A stretch of 64,000 bases of DNA from Cyanobacteria bacterium FACHB-63 (GCA_014695255.1 JACJNX010000061.1:1-64000); one strand, 5' to 3'. Shown: positions 1 through 7,464, counted from the first letter of the stretch. Program-made: numbers and translations. Notes: generated by a model from the sequence alone, not told the origin.

Positions 1-114
1 AAAGCCAAGAGTATCTTCCGCACAGGGTTTGATCATCTCAGACAAATCTTGCTCAATCTAGAAAGCCGCAATCAGCAGTATCTACAGGTTCTAAAACTTT
101 TGTCCTGTACTTAG
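1..114 (+). pseudogene. C-terminal end of an IS4-type transposase (cut by window edge)
   Basis: The first 37 codons stay open from the window edge to a TAG at 112-114. The peptide (key parts KSIFRTGFDHLRQ and LLNLESRNQQYLQVLK) resembles the C-terminus of cyanobacterial IS4-type DDE transposases, where a Lys/Arg-Ser-x-Phe-Arg-x-Gly-hydrophobic stretch follows the catalytic Glu. Only the tail is visible, so it is unclear whether the copy is intact. Its last 24 bases overlap antisense with the end of the ParM-like gene on the other strand, which suggests the element inserted into and truncated that gene. The family call comes from a short peptide and is moderate. Confidence 0.5.
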
Positions 115-957
115 ATGGCGCGCATATAACGCTTCAGCCATCGCACATTTCAGCCAATCTTCTAGGTATTCCATATACAGCGGGAACAAGTCTTTCACGC
201 CCTCGATGTTGCAGGGCATCGTGTACTCCGGTGACTCATTCTCTATTTTTTGATAATTGCGAAGAGCGTGTCGGATGGCCAGCAAGTCCGGGGTCGTTTT
301 GAACTGACGACTCTGCCGGATCAACTTGGCGAGTTTATTCACGCCGTTTCTACCCGCTGTACTACTGATTCTCGATCCGTCCTCATCTTTAGCGGTGATG
401 AGATTGGTTAAGTAACCCAAATCGAGAATGACGTGCGGCGTGCCGGGTTTAGCAATGACAAACTCACCTTCTTGCAGCACGCCATCTGTTGGCATATGAA
501 TCACAACCTGGTAATTCACGCCTTGATATTCAATCTCATGCGCCCCGACCATCGAGTTTCTCAACTCTTCCGCCGCACCCATCGGATCATGATGCGTCAT
601 CCGTAATCGGATTCTAGTCTCACCTGGTTCGATCAACTTATGAATAATCAAACCAGACAAGTATAGGGGCAGCGCATTTGAAATCTTCAAGGAGTCATTC
701 ATCCCTACTTCTTCGTAGCGCTGCTCAGAGAACAGAATGGGTGAGGTCTTTACCGTCCAGAACTTTTTATCGATTGTCTTACAAGTCGATCTGTGACACT
801 TGAAAACGCTATTTGATAATACCAGATGCCCGGAGTAGGCATTCTCGTTACGAATAAACTGAATCGTCGAAGGCATGCAAACCGGCTTGCTTCTGCGCTT
901 AGCTAAAATCTTTAGCTGATCCGCGCCAGCATCAACAACTGAAGCTTTCTTATCCAT
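91..957 (-). pseudogene. ParM/StbA-like actin-like segregation ATPase, probably 3'-truncated
   Basis: A 288-residue product. The N-terminus carries an actin-type phosphate-1 motif (VVDAGADQLK, near residues 7-16) followed by a PSTIQFI segment. Near residues 175-185 there is a phosphate-2-like motif (VILDLGYLTNL). This order matches plasmid-segregation actins such as ParM, StbA and Alp, which polymerise with ATP and push plasmid copies apart. The expected adenosine-binding glycine motif after the helix WLKCAMAEAL is missing. The reading frame instead runs about eight codons into the end of an IS4-type transposase and stops. I infer truncation by that insertion; it may be non-functional. The region upstream is rich in palindromes, as a partition promoter/centromere would be. 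No ParR partner is visible beside it. A search against ParM-like HMMs would settle the family. Confidence 0.45.
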
Positions 958-1023
958 GCGGCTCCTCGGTTACAATAACTAATTTTTAGGGATTATTTCA
1001 GTCACTCAAAAACTCACCGATCC

Positions 1024-1063
1024 ACTAAGTACTTGCTTAGTAACTACTGGGTGACTACTTAGT
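1024..1063. repeat. Short inverted repeats upstream of the parM-like gene
   Basis: ACTAAG (1024-1029) and CTTAGT (1036-1041) form an inverted pair 6 bases apart. ACTTAGT recurs at 1057-1063, and TAACTACT/TGACTACT lie between. The cluster sits about 70-105 bp upstream of the ParM-like start codon, where an operator or centromere (parC-like) would be expected. Function is inferred from position only. Confidence 0.35.
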
Positions 1064-1103
1064 AAATTGTAGCGAACCTAGATCTTTTCGTGTGAAGAAT
1101 CGA

Positions 1104-1155
1104 TTGAAAATTCTTACGCAAAATTGATCGATCAATTTTGCGTAAGAATTTTCAA
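1104..1155. repeat. Perfect 52-bp palindrome
   Basis: The 26-base left arm (starting TTGAAAATTC, ending TTGATC) is exactly complementary to the right arm with no spacer; the dyad centre falls between 1129 and 1130. A second, imperfect palindrome with the same TTGATCGATCAA core follows at 1162-1187, flanked by TCAC and GTGTGA. No poly-T tract follows, so an intrinsic terminator is unlikely. It could be a regulator or partition-protein binding site or a mobile-element end. Confidence 0.7.
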
Positions 1156-1243
1156 CTTGAGTCACAAAATTGATCGATCAAGTGTGATTAATACAGATCG
1201 TACTCGTTAGCCGAAGCGAGTGGGCCGGGGTCGAGTGATTTAG

Positions 1244-1354
1244 CTAGTGGGTCATTTGGCATAAATATCGCCATTACTGAAAAGGTAAGTTGCCATGACA
1301 ATCGCGGATAGAGTGATTGAAGAATGGCTATATTCGAGGCAAATGACCCACTAG
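1244..1354. mobile_element. 111-bp MITE-like element with terminal inverted repeats
   Basis: The ends CTAGTGGGTCATTTG (1244-1258) and CAAATGACCCACTAG (1340-1354) are perfect 15-bp inverted repeats. Similarity continues imperfectly inward for about 15 more bases (AATATcGCCATT against AATATaGCCATT). The interior is non-coding. Size and structure are those of a miniature inverted-repeat element or a much-deleted insertion sequence. No clear target duplication is visible. The parent element cannot be named from this window. Confidence 0.5.
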
Positions 1355-1524
1355 TCGCTTCAGCAATCTGAGTCCCAGAACCGGGTCAGTGCCGTGCAGG
1401 TCCTTCAAGAACGAACTGACACCTGGCGTTAGTTTTGCTTCTGCATACGGCGATCGGTCGAAGAGGATCGCGCCTTGGCGTGTGGGATTATGCATTGCAG
1501 AACGAGCGTATGAATCATGCTGGT

Positions 1525-1706
1525 TCTGCACGTCCCAGAATTTGAGATAGTGCAGTAACGATCGTATCGAATGTCTCAGGATTTCTTCGAACTTCGACTA
1601 GCACAACGTTTTGCGATGCAACCGAGCGAGATCATGTCGTAGCCGCATGTTTTCCGATTCCACTCGTGTCATGTAGGTCTTGCTGACAATTTGATCTGCC
1701 TCAGTA
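1525..1706 (-). pseudogene. IS1-family transposase C-terminal remnant
   Basis: Read on the minus strand, the translation contains TYMTRVESENMRLRHDLAR, then LHRKTLC, an in-frame TAG at 1598-1600, then SKFEEILRHSIRSLLHYLK and FWDV. This is the conserved C-terminal block of cyanobacterial IS1-family transposases, with the stop where a Tyr codon (TAC to TAG) is normal. The 5' part is absent because an IS982 end lies at 1705. The downstream frame stays open to about 1328, but that part shows no recognisable similarity. Clearly a dead fragment. Confidence 0.6.
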
Positions 1707-2719
1707 ACGTGAGTTCGACAGATTAGAAAATGGCAGGAGGCAAAGCAGGTAAACCCTTCGGCTGCAAGTCGAGCGAGGGTAGCTTGGGCTGGTAGGTGTA
1801 GGCAATCAGCCCTGCCAACAGATTGACGAGGAAGTTCCAGCCACTGCGATGCCGCGAATGTTCGATCTGACAAATGTTCTTCAGTTGGTCGTTGACCGAT
1901 TCAATGATGGAACGCTTTCTGAGCAGGATTTTGTCGATGAGCTTGACCAGTCGCTGCTTCATGTTCTTCTTGGCTTTGGTGACCAGTTGAAGTCCACGCT
2001 GATAGAGTTGCTCGAACAACTTCTGTGAGATGTAGCCTCGGTCTCCGAACAGTTGCCCAAAGATGCCCTGGGTCATTTCCGGCACCGGCTTGCGGTCGTC
2101 GGTGTTCGCAGGCGTGAGTTTGAAGGCAAGCAATTCACTGCGCTCGTTGATGATCAGGTGCAACTTGAAGCCGAACTTCCATCCGGTCGAGCTTCTGCCC
2201 CAACCCACTTGATGCTGGAACACTCGATGAGCATGGGCACGAGCAGGATGACAGACTTCAATTGGAGTCGAATCCACAAAAGCAATGCCTGTGACCTCGC
2301 CTTTGCGTGTGTTCAGGAAGCAGCACAACAGCATCAAGCACCACGGCATCAGTTCCACAAAGCGGTTGTAGCTCACCAAGTTGGCAAACGCTTTGCGCCA
2401 GTGCGGTAGAACTACGAGCGTGTAGAAGTCCTTGAACGTTTTCATCCCAGACCCATGAAAGGCTATCACAATGGTCATCACCTCGCTCAGGCGCATCCGC
2501 GACCCACTCCGTTTCTCACCGGGTATCGACGGCAGTTGCGGCTGATTTGACCACGCTTGCTCGAACCGTTGGCAGAAGTCATCCACGTCCCAGAAGATTG
2601 CCGTCACATCCAGGCGCGATACGATCGGTTCCATAGCTGAGGCTCGAAAGAAGTTACATCTCTTTCAAACGTAGTCTCAGCTTTCCTTTCGCGCTACCTT
2701 GTCTGTCGAACTCACGTTA
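1705..2719. mobile_element. IS982-family insertion sequence
   Basis: Perfect 18-bp terminal inverted repeats, TAACGTGAGTTCGACAGA at 1705-1722 and its complement at 2702-2719, enclose a single transposase gene. The transposase stop codon abuts the left repeat. The family's typical terminal dinucleotide AC would place the ends at 1707 and 2717, about 1.0 kb, the normal size. Flanking bases show no matching target duplication beyond 2 bases, so the element may have caused a flanking deletion. On its left it truncates an IS1-family gene; on its right it abuts the promoter region of a toxin-antitoxin pair. Confidence 0.8.
1723..2634 (-). CDS. IS982-family transposase
   Basis: A DDE transposase of 303 residues, full length for IS982 transposases. 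It catalyses excision and insertion of the element at 1705-2719. Recognisable family blocks in order: LSEVMTIVIAFHGSG near residue 50, NLVSYNRFVELMP near 85, GIAFVDSTPIEVCH near 115 with the first catalytic Asp, GFKLHLIINERSELLAF near 155, LFGDRGYISQKLF near 195 with the second Asp, and RSIIESVNDQLKNICQIEHS near 240 with the catalytic Glu. The reading frame is intact and bounded closely by both terminal repeats, so the copy may be active. It starts at the ATG 68 bp inside the right terminal repeat. Confidence 0.9.
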   Translation of the reverse strand: MEPIVSRLDVTAIFWDVDDFCQRFEQAWSNQPQLPSIPGEKRSGSRMRLSEVMTIVIAFHGSGMKTFKDFYTLVVLPHWRKAFANLVSYNRFVELMPWCLMLLCCFLNTRKGEVTGIAFVDSTPIEVCHPARAHAHRVFQHQVGWGRSSTGWKFGFKLHLIINERSELLAFKLTPANTDDRKPVPEMTQGIFGQLFGDRGYISQKLFEQLYQRGLQLVTKAKKNMKQRLVKLIDKILLRKRSIIESVNDQLKNICQIEHSRHRSGWNFLVNLLAGLIAYTYQPKLPSLDLQPKGLPALPPAIF

Positions 2720-2752
2720 AACTAAGATCAAACCGCGCCCGCCAATAGCCCT

Positions 2753-2938
2753 ATGACTGTCAAAGATTTAATCATTCAAGAACTCGATCGTGTTCCTGAA
2801 GACCGCCTGCCGGAATTGCTTGAAATGATTCGACAACTGAATGCAGGTTCTGTCAGTCGCAAAGAACGATTTACGAGCGCGCTACAAGATTCCCTGAAAG
2901 AAAACGCAGAGCTGTATACGCGACTGGCCGATGCCTGA
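2753..2938 (+). CDS. Antitoxin of a Phd/Doc-type pair
   Basis: A 61-residue acidic protein beginning MTVKDLIIQELDRVPEDRLP. It resembles small antitoxins of the DUF2281-like kind in its helical N-terminus (ELDRVPEDRLPELLEMIRQL). Its stop overlaps the start of the Doc-like toxin by 8 bases, the usual order for antitoxin then toxin with translational coupling. It should bind and neutralise Doc and autoregulate the operon; both are inferred from family behaviour. The IS982 element ends only about 35 bp upstream of the start codon, so the native promoter may have been displaced. The N-terminus is closely echoed in the broken gene at 3346-3524. Confidence 0.65.
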   Translation: MTVKDLIIQELDRVPEDRLPELLEMIRQLNAGSVSRKERFTSALQDSLKENAELYTRLADA

Positions 2939-3320
2939 ATTTCTGACGCTAGAAGAAGTAATTCAGACCCATGAGGCGATCCTTGAGCAGTTTGGCGGTG
3001 CATCTGGTATCCGCGATCAAGGTCTACTCGAATCCGCGCTGGCTCAGCCCCAGGCAACCTTTGCCGGTGAACTACTTCACGTAACAGTGTGGGAACAAGG
3101 CGCAGCCTACTTATTTCACTTGGCAATGAATCACCCGTTCCTTGATGGCAATAAACGCACTGCCTTTGCTGCCGCGGATATCTTTCTACGATTAAACGGA
3201 TTCATTCTGAATCTCAGCCAGGATGAGAAGTTCGAATTCGTCATTCGTGTTGTAACCGGCGGGCTCGATAAAGAAGCCATCGCCGCTTACCTTGAACAAG
3301 TGTCTGTACCTCGCGCCTAG
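2931..3320 (+). CDS. doc: Doc-like toxin, Fic/DOC family
   Basis: A 129-residue protein with the Fic/Doc active-site signature HPFLDGNKRTA at residues 68-78 (His68 and the glycine-rich anion-binding turn followed by Lys-Arg). Doc proteins phosphorylate elongation factor EF-Tu and stop translation, unlike most Fic proteins, which AMPylate. The length and the compact family sequence (EEVIQTHEAILEQFGG at the N-terminus, ADIFLRLNGF after the motif) fit Doc. It overlaps the antitoxin gene by 8 bases. The motif is complete and the toxin looks active. Confidence 0.88.
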   Translation: MPEFLTLEEVIQTHEAILEQFGGASGIRDQGLLESALAQPQATFAGELLHVTVWEQGAAYLFHLAMNHPFLDGNKRTAFAAADIFLRLNGFILNLSQDEKFEFVIRVVTGGLDKEAIAAYLEQVSVPRA

Positions 3321-3345
3321 CCCCGCTCCAACCATAGAGGATATC

Positions 3346-3524
3346 ATGACAATTCGAGAACAACTTCACGAGCTGGTCGATCGTATACCCGAAGACCTCT
3401 TGCCTCGCGCCCTTGAGTGGATTCGGCGGTTAATCGCAACAGGTGATGCGATTGGTCAGGTGATTTGCTAGATGATTCCGATTACCTAGCCGAGGATGAA
3501 TACGACTTCCTAGACGACAACTGA
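3346..3524 (+). pseudogene. Frameshifted orphan antitoxin gene
   Basis: An ATG at 3346 opens a frame reading MTIREQLHELVDRIPEDLLP, clearly related to the antitoxin at 2753 (MTVKDLIIQELDRVPEDRLP). It stops after 41 codons at 3471. In another frame the sequence goes on as DLLDDSDYLAEDEYDFLDDN to a TGA at 3522-3524, an acidic tail typical of an antitoxin. One indel near 3455-3465 would rejoin both halves into one protein of nearly 60 residues. No toxin follows. It looks like a decayed duplicate antitoxin whose toxin has been lost. Confidence 0.5.
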
Positions 3525-3572
3525 CCGCGCCTGATCGCACACAAATCAATCCTGCTAAACCAGTACAAATAG

Positions 3573-3603
3573 AGCCGCCCACCAATCATTGGGGCGGCTT
3601 TTT
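3573..3603 (+). terminator. Rho-independent terminator
   Basis: AGCCGCCC (3573-3580) pairs with GGGCGGCT (3592-3599), with an inner CCAAT/ATTGG pairing, followed by a T-rich tail. It closes the toxin-antitoxin transcription unit. Because it lies just before 3622, it argues against starting the next gene upstream of the ATG there. Confidence 0.8.
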
Positions 3604-3621
3604 AGTATTCGTCCAGAAATT

Positions 3622-4029
3622 ATGTCAAAGAAAATCGTTCGCCCGGCCGAATATCAAATCTGGGCTCAAATGAAAGCACGCTGTAGCAATCAAAGACATC
3701 CGAAGTTTACCCTGTATGGTGCCCGTGGCATAAAAGTCTGCGATCGTTGGTCAAAGTTCGAGAGCTTTATTGAGGATATGGGCCCGCGTCCTTCTGCCGA
3801 ATACTCAATTGATCGCATCGATGTTGATGGAAACTACGAACCACGAAATTGCCGCTGGGCAACTCCAAAAGAGCAAAATCGGAACAAGCGATCGAATCGA
3901 TTCCTGACTTATCAGGGGCAGACCTTAACCGTACAGGGTTGGAGCGATCAGCTTGGATTCTCGCGGGGCAAGCTCCGCCAGCGTCTTGAGCGAGGCTGGG
4001 ACATCGAACGCGCACTAACGACTCCCTAG
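3622..4029 (+). CDS. Phage-type HNH-like/AP2-associated hypothetical protein
   Basis: Starting at the ATG after the terminator gives 135 residues. The pattern YQIWAQMKARCSNQ, YGARGIKVCDRW, FIEDMGPRPS, SIDRIDVDGNYEPRNCRWAT and KEQNRNKRSN is that of a large phage-borne family seen in tailed-phage genomes and genomic islands, related to HNH-type homing-endonuclease proteins. The C-terminus (VQGWSDQLGFSRGKLRQRLE) looks like a small helix-turn-helix that may recognise DNA. The precise biochemical role is unknown to me. It converges with the gene on the other strand, overlapping by 15 bases. Its presence supports a mobile origin for this region. Confidence 0.6.
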   Translation: MSKKIVRPAEYQIWAQMKARCSNQRHPKFTLYGARGIKVCDRWSKFESFIEDMGPRPSAEYSIDRIDVDGNYEPRNCRWATPKEQNRNKRSNRFLTYQGQTLTVQGWSDQLGFSRGKLRQRLERGWDIERALTTP

Positions 4030-4590
4030 AATCAGTCGACAATATTCGTCCGCTGTAATTTGAATCCAAACCAAGCGACTACGGTTGAGGGGCATCCAAC
4101 TTTTCTGTTCAGGGTCGAGCCGCCGCGTCACTTCCTCAACCCGAATCGCTTTAGAAAGGTCTCCCTCAAACAGAGAACCATCCCTGCCCCCTAGCTGACA
4201 GAGCCGCGCCTTCAAGCTGGGACTCCCGCCCAGACGCTCAACTAATTTATCCAAAGATATTTGTTCGTGACTCGATTGAACGACTGGCTCTGCGCTCTGC
4301 TTGAACGTTTGAGGAAAGAGTTCAGCTTGAACCCGCTTTTGACCCTTCGTCGGTGCAGCTTCTGAGTTTTCATCTCGTCCCACACTCGTCTCAAGTGTCC
4401 GCAGCTTCCGTTCGAGCGCGGCTAATCGCGTTGTATCGCTCACACGACCACCCAGGTACGTTTTCACCGCCGCATTTAGAAAAAGACCACTCAGGCTGTA
4501 ACCTTGCTCATGAGCAACGCTTCGCAGAGCCTCCAACGTCGACTCCCGGATATAAATCTTCACACACTTGGTGCCTTCTGGTAACGCCAT
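4015..4590 (-). CDS. Ribbon-helix-helix-like hypothetical protein
   Basis: A 191-residue protein. The N-terminus (KCVKIYIRESTLEALRSVAH then SLSGLFLNAAVKTYL, residues 8-45) has the strand-helix-helix layout of ribbon-helix-helix DNA-binding proteins, including plasmid CopG and ParR types. A short coiled-coil segment follows (TTRLAALERKLRTLETSV). The C-terminal part (SLDKLVERLGGSPSLKARLC and RSRLVWIQITADEYCRLIL) looks like a second helical domain of unknown function. It may be a plasmid-type regulator. It is too far from the ParM-like gene to be called its ParR partner. Confidence 0.5.
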   Translation of the reverse strand: MALPEGTKCVKIYIRESTLEALRSVAHEQGYSLSGLFLNAAVKTYLGGRVSDTTRLAALERKLRTLETSVGRDENSEAAPTKGQKRVQAELFPQTFKQSAEPVVQSSHEQISLDKLVERLGGSPSLKARLCQLGGRDGSLFEGDLSKAIRVEEVTRRLDPEQKSWMPLNRSRLVWIQITADEYCRLILGSR

Positions 4591-4712
4591 GCCAATCTCC
4601 TCGTAGGCCCACCCCGGTCAGAATTCTCAGTCCAGATTTAGTCCAAAAGAGTTGGGCCCGTTGATTTCAGCGCTTACCCAAAAAAGGTGAAAACAAGTGA
4701 CAGAGATCGCGC

Positions 4713-4718
4713 TATAAT
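4713..4718 (+). promoter_or_regulatory. -10 element of the tRNA-Pro promoter
   Basis: A perfect TATAAT lies 16 bp upstream of the tRNA 5' end. No good -35 hexamer is visible at 17 bp spacing, so only the -10 box is supported. Confidence 0.5.
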
Positions 4719-4733
4719 GGCAGAGCTTGGTTA

Positions 4734-4807
4734 CGGGATGTAGCGCAGCTTGGTAGCGCGCCTGCTTTGGGAGCAGGATGCCGCAGGTTCAAATCCTGTC
4801 ATCCCGA
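4734..4807 (+). tRNA. tRNA-Pro (anticodon UGG)
   Basis: The 74-base cloverleaf folds completely: acceptor stem CGGGATG/CATCCCG, D stem GCGC/GCGC, anticodon stem CCTGC/GCAGG with loop TTTGGGA (anticodon TGG), T arm GCAGG-TTCAAAT-CCTGT, discriminator A. The 3' CCA is not encoded. It is a single gene between the mobile region on its left and core genes on its right. No direct repeat of its 3' end was seen nearby to suggest use as an attachment site. Confidence 0.97.
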
Positions 4808-4936
4808 TAGGTTTCAGGGGTTGAGTTTAAAGGCAGAATGAAGCAACATTCTGACAGTAGGTTATGAGCAAGAAACACCGGACTGAAATGCTCAATCCGG
4901 TGACTTGATAGATCGATGGAAACTAAGGAGTAGGGA

Positions 4937-5719
4937 TTAGGGATCAGTTTGCAACACTTGAGGGTGAAGCAATCCCACCATTTGTTGGATGCCGCGATGA
5001 ATGCGACGAGTCACCGTCATCGGACTGACTCCGATTTGCTCAGCCACTTCTTTACGCGACAAATCATGCAGGAAAACATATTCGATCGCTTGGCGCGTTT
5101 TATCTTCAAGCTGGTTGAGCGCCCTTTGCAACTGCTGACGGTCTTCTTCCAGCACTTGTAAGGCTTGATATCGTGCATCAGGCAGCGTGTCTCCTAGCGT
5201 CATCGGCGAATCTAACTGTTGGCAAACGGTTGCATCCAAACTGAGCGGTAAGCGATTCTTCGCCGCTAGTTTGCTTTCTCGCCATTCGTTAACGGACACT
5301 TTCAGAACATCTGCAATTTCTTCGTCACTCGGTTGACGACCGAAGGCTTCCATCAATTGTTCGCGGACTCTTTGCCCCTCTTTGTTGAGTTGCTGCCAGC
5401 GGCGGGGAATCTTGACTGTGCCTGCACGATCGCGCAGGAAGTGCAGCATTTCACCGCGAATATAAGGAACCGCAAATGAGCTAAAAGCGCAGCCTTGGTT
5501 TGGGTTGAACCGTTCGATCGCTCGAATCAATCCTAAATAGCCGATTTGTTCAAGGTCTTCGTAGGGTTCTGCGCATTGATGACTTACCCGATGAGCAATT
5601 TTACGAACCAAACCTGCATTCATTTGTACCAACTGATTGCGGAGTCTCACCGAGGGATTTTGGTGATACGAAACCAGTAATTCCATCCCGCGAGAACGTA
5701 AAGAAGATTGAGTTGCCAT
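4937..5719 (-). CDS. sigF: RNA polymerase sigma factor SigF-type (group 3)
   Basis: An alternative sigma-70-family factor of 260 residues from the ATG at 5719. The ATGs are clustered: the longest frame adds MILWWM, and MATQSSLRSR is the natural start. Region 2 is complete (EDLEQIGYLGLIRAIERFNP, then FSSFAVPYIRGEMLHFLRDR), region 3 follows (FGRQPSDEEIADVLKVS), and region 4 ends in a helix-turn-helix (LSRKEVAEQIGVSPMTVTRR). Region 1.1 is absent, as in group 3 factors. In cyanobacteria SigF controls type IV pilus, motility and some stress genes. No anti-sigma gene is adjacent. It is transcribed away from the small acidic protein gene at 6031. Confidence 0.9.
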   Translation of the reverse strand: MATQSSLRSRGMELLVSYHQNPSVRLRNQLVQMNAGLVRKIAHRVSHQCAEPYEDLEQIGYLGLIRAIERFNPNQGCAFSSFAVPYIRGEMLHFLRDRAGTVKIPRRWQQLNKEGQRVREQLMEAFGRQPSDEEIADVLKVSVNEWRESKLAAKNRLPLSLDATVCQQLDSPMTLGDTLPDARYQALQVLEEDRQQLQRALNQLEDKTRQAIEYVFLHDLSRKEVAEQIGVSPMTVTRRIHRGIQQMVGLLHPQVLQTDP

Positions 5720-6030
5720 CATCCACCACAAGATCAAGGTTCACATCAGCGTTGAATCTATTTTCTGTAGAGAGGCATTCTAAAACCATCGTCGATCTAC
5801 GGTACTGATCGAATTTATGCTGGTACGAATTCGGCAAAATTACGCAGATCTTCAGCCTTTGTATGGACGGCATTTGAATTAGTTTTTCGCTGTGATCTCC
5901 GTCATGTTTTTAATGTGATTGTGCTCTATCTAGAGTGTGATCGAGATCGCTTCTTTTGACGGAGGGAAATCGATGTAACGAATTTTATTGTGATGCTATA
6001 TCTCAATGAAATTTAGAAGGAATCGAATTT

Positions 6031-6489
6031 ATGGCAGCCAAAGACGAAAAAACAATGCAACAAGAAGCGCATTCTTCTGAAGTTGAAAAAGAGCCGAAAA
6101 CTGTAAAACAATCAGAAGTTGCTGAAGCGGAGAACGCACCTGATATTGAATCTTTGACTGAAATTTTGCATAGCGATCCGGCTGAAATTGAGTCCGAAGA
6201 AGCGATCGATTCGATCGACGAATGGGTGGATTTTCTCAAGGGTCACAAGGAAGAAAACATCAAAGAATTGTCAGCATCCCTGAAGGAATTGAAAAAACTT
6301 CTGAAGGGTAAAAAGACCGAAGCAAGCCAAATTGTAGAAGTGCTGGCGAAACTGGGCGAGCAAACCAATGCGATCGGTGACGAAGCTGGTCGTGGTGTGA
6401 AAGGCCCGACGCATACGCTGGGTAAAGCGTTGATTACGTTTAGCCACAAGATTGAGCGGGCTGCGACAAAGGCAGAGAAAGAAGCATAA
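6031..6489 (+). CDS. Conserved acidic hypothetical protein
   Basis: A 152-residue charged protein preceded by an AGAAGGA ribosome-binding site 12 bases upstream. Residues 1-60 are Glu-rich and probably disordered. The rest is helical (EEAIDSIDEWVDFLKGHKEE, ELSASLKELKKLLKG, EVLAKLGEQTNAIGDEAGRG). There are no membrane segments or known catalytic motifs. It resembles small conserved cyanobacterial proteins of unknown function. It ends at a strong terminator and is divergent from sigF, with about 290 bp between them that holds the promoters. A stress role near a sigma factor is possible but unsupported. Confidence 0.65.
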   Translation: MAAKDEKTMQQEAHSSEVEKEPKTVKQSEVAEAENAPDIESLTEILHSDPAEIESEEAIDSIDEWVDFLKGHKEENIKELSASLKELKKLLKGKKTEASQIVEVLAKLGEQTNAIGDEAGRGVKGPTHTLGKALITFSHKIERAATKAEKEA

Positions 6490-6512
6490 GCTTAGATTTC
6501 GAGTCAATAAAG

Positions 6513-6555
6513 AGGGGCGATCGAGGCTTTTGAATTTCGATCGCCCCTTGCTTTT
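6513..6555. terminator. Bidirectional terminator
   Basis: AGGGGCGATCGA (from 6513) pairs with TCGATCGCCCCT (ending 6548), with a 12-base loop, followed by TGCTTTT. It lies between the converging genes at 6031 and 6564 and probably serves both. Confidence 0.75.
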
Positions 6556-6563
6556 GAATAAAG

Positions 6564-7442
6564 TTAGTCTTCGCTTTCTAAAAGTTTTTTGACTTCAAGT
6601 AGGTCTAATCGATGCTGTTCGCTGATTTCGGGATAGGACAAATTCAGCGATTTAAGTTTACCGACGATGATGTTGGAGACTGCGAGACGAGTAAACCACT
6701 TATGATCGGCTGGAATGATATACCAAGGCGCGTGTTCTGTGCTGGTGTGGCTGAACATCTCTTCGTAAGCCTCCATATACTCGTCCCAATGTTGCCGCTC
6801 TTTTGCATCCGTAGCGGAAAATTTCCAGTTCTTTTCGGGCTGCTCAATTCGATCGAGAAATCTCTTTTTCTGCTGGTCTTTTGAGACATTTAGGAAGAAC
6901 TTTAGAACAATGATTCCGTTGTTAACTAAGTATTCCTCAAAGTGATTAATTTGCTTAAATCGCTTCTCCCAAAAATCTTTGCCTAGTGCTTCTTTGGGCA
7001 GCTTTTGTTTTGCTAGGAACTCTGGATGAACCCGCACGACTAGAACTTCTTCATAATAAGAGCGATTGAAAATTCCAATGCGCCCGCGTTCGGGTAAAGC
7101 TTTCGTCGATCGCCACAAATAATCATGATCTAAATCCTCTGATGAGGGTGCTTTGAAGCTGTAAACTTGGCAGCCTTGCGGATTTACACCCGACATCACA
7201 TGCTTAATAGTGCTGTCTTTTCCGGCCGCATCCATCGCTTGAAATAGAATGAGCAGGGCATAAGAATCTTGAGCATAGAGAATGTCTTGATATTTTGCCA
7301 GCTTCTGAACGCCTGTCTGAAGCTCGGCTTGAGCCGCAACTTTATCTTTCAAGCCATCTGTATAACCTGGATCGTAATCCTTGAGCTTAATTTTCTGATT
7401 GGGCGGCACTGTGAATTGATCGTGTTTCATAAGACTTCTCAT
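6564..7442 (-). CDS. ppk2: PPK2-family polyphosphate kinase
   Basis: It transfers phosphate between polyphosphate and nucleotides (ADP/GDP or AMP, depending on class). The Walker A-like loop is DAAGKDSTIKHV within FQAMDAAGKDSTIKHVMSGV, followed by the family signatures NPQGCQVYSFKAPSSEDL, ALPERGRIGIFNRSYYEEVL and LKFFLNVSKDQQKKRFLDR. The length, about 290 residues, is that of single-domain PPK2 proteins. I place the start at the ATG 7442 or 12 bases later (MKHDQF); longer starts would run into the gene upstream. It forms a run of same-strand genes with the Ap4A phosphorylase, so both nucleotide/polyphosphate enzymes may be cotranscribed. Confidence 0.92.
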   Translation of the reverse strand: MRSLMKHDQFTVPPNQKIKLKDYDPGYTDGLKDKVAAQAELQTGVQKLAKYQDILYAQDSYALLILFQAMDAAGKDSTIKHVMSGVNPQGCQVYSFKAPSSEDLDHDYLWRSTKALPERGRIGIFNRSYYEEVLVVRVHPEFLAKQKLPKEALGKDFWEKRFKQINHFEEYLVNNGIIVLKFFLNVSKDQQKKRFLDRIEQPEKNWKFSATDAKERQHWDEYMEAYEEMFSHTSTEHAPWYIIPADHKWFTRLAVSNIIVGKLKSLNLSYPEISEQHRLDLLEVKKLLESED

Positions 7443-7464
7443 GGAGGCTATTCCCCAATTATGG

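Noticed and set aside
1598-1873. 91-residue minus-strand frame as a gene
   Set aside because: Its first half is a shadow of the IS982 transposase end and terminal repeat; only the C-terminal half is meaningful, as an IS1-family remnant.
2053-2409. 118-residue plus-strand frame inside the IS
   Set aside because: Antisense shadow of the IS982 transposase.
4734-4807. tRNA-Pro as an integration site for the mobile region to its left
   Set aside because: No integrase gene and no direct repeat of the tRNA 3' end were found in the mobile region.
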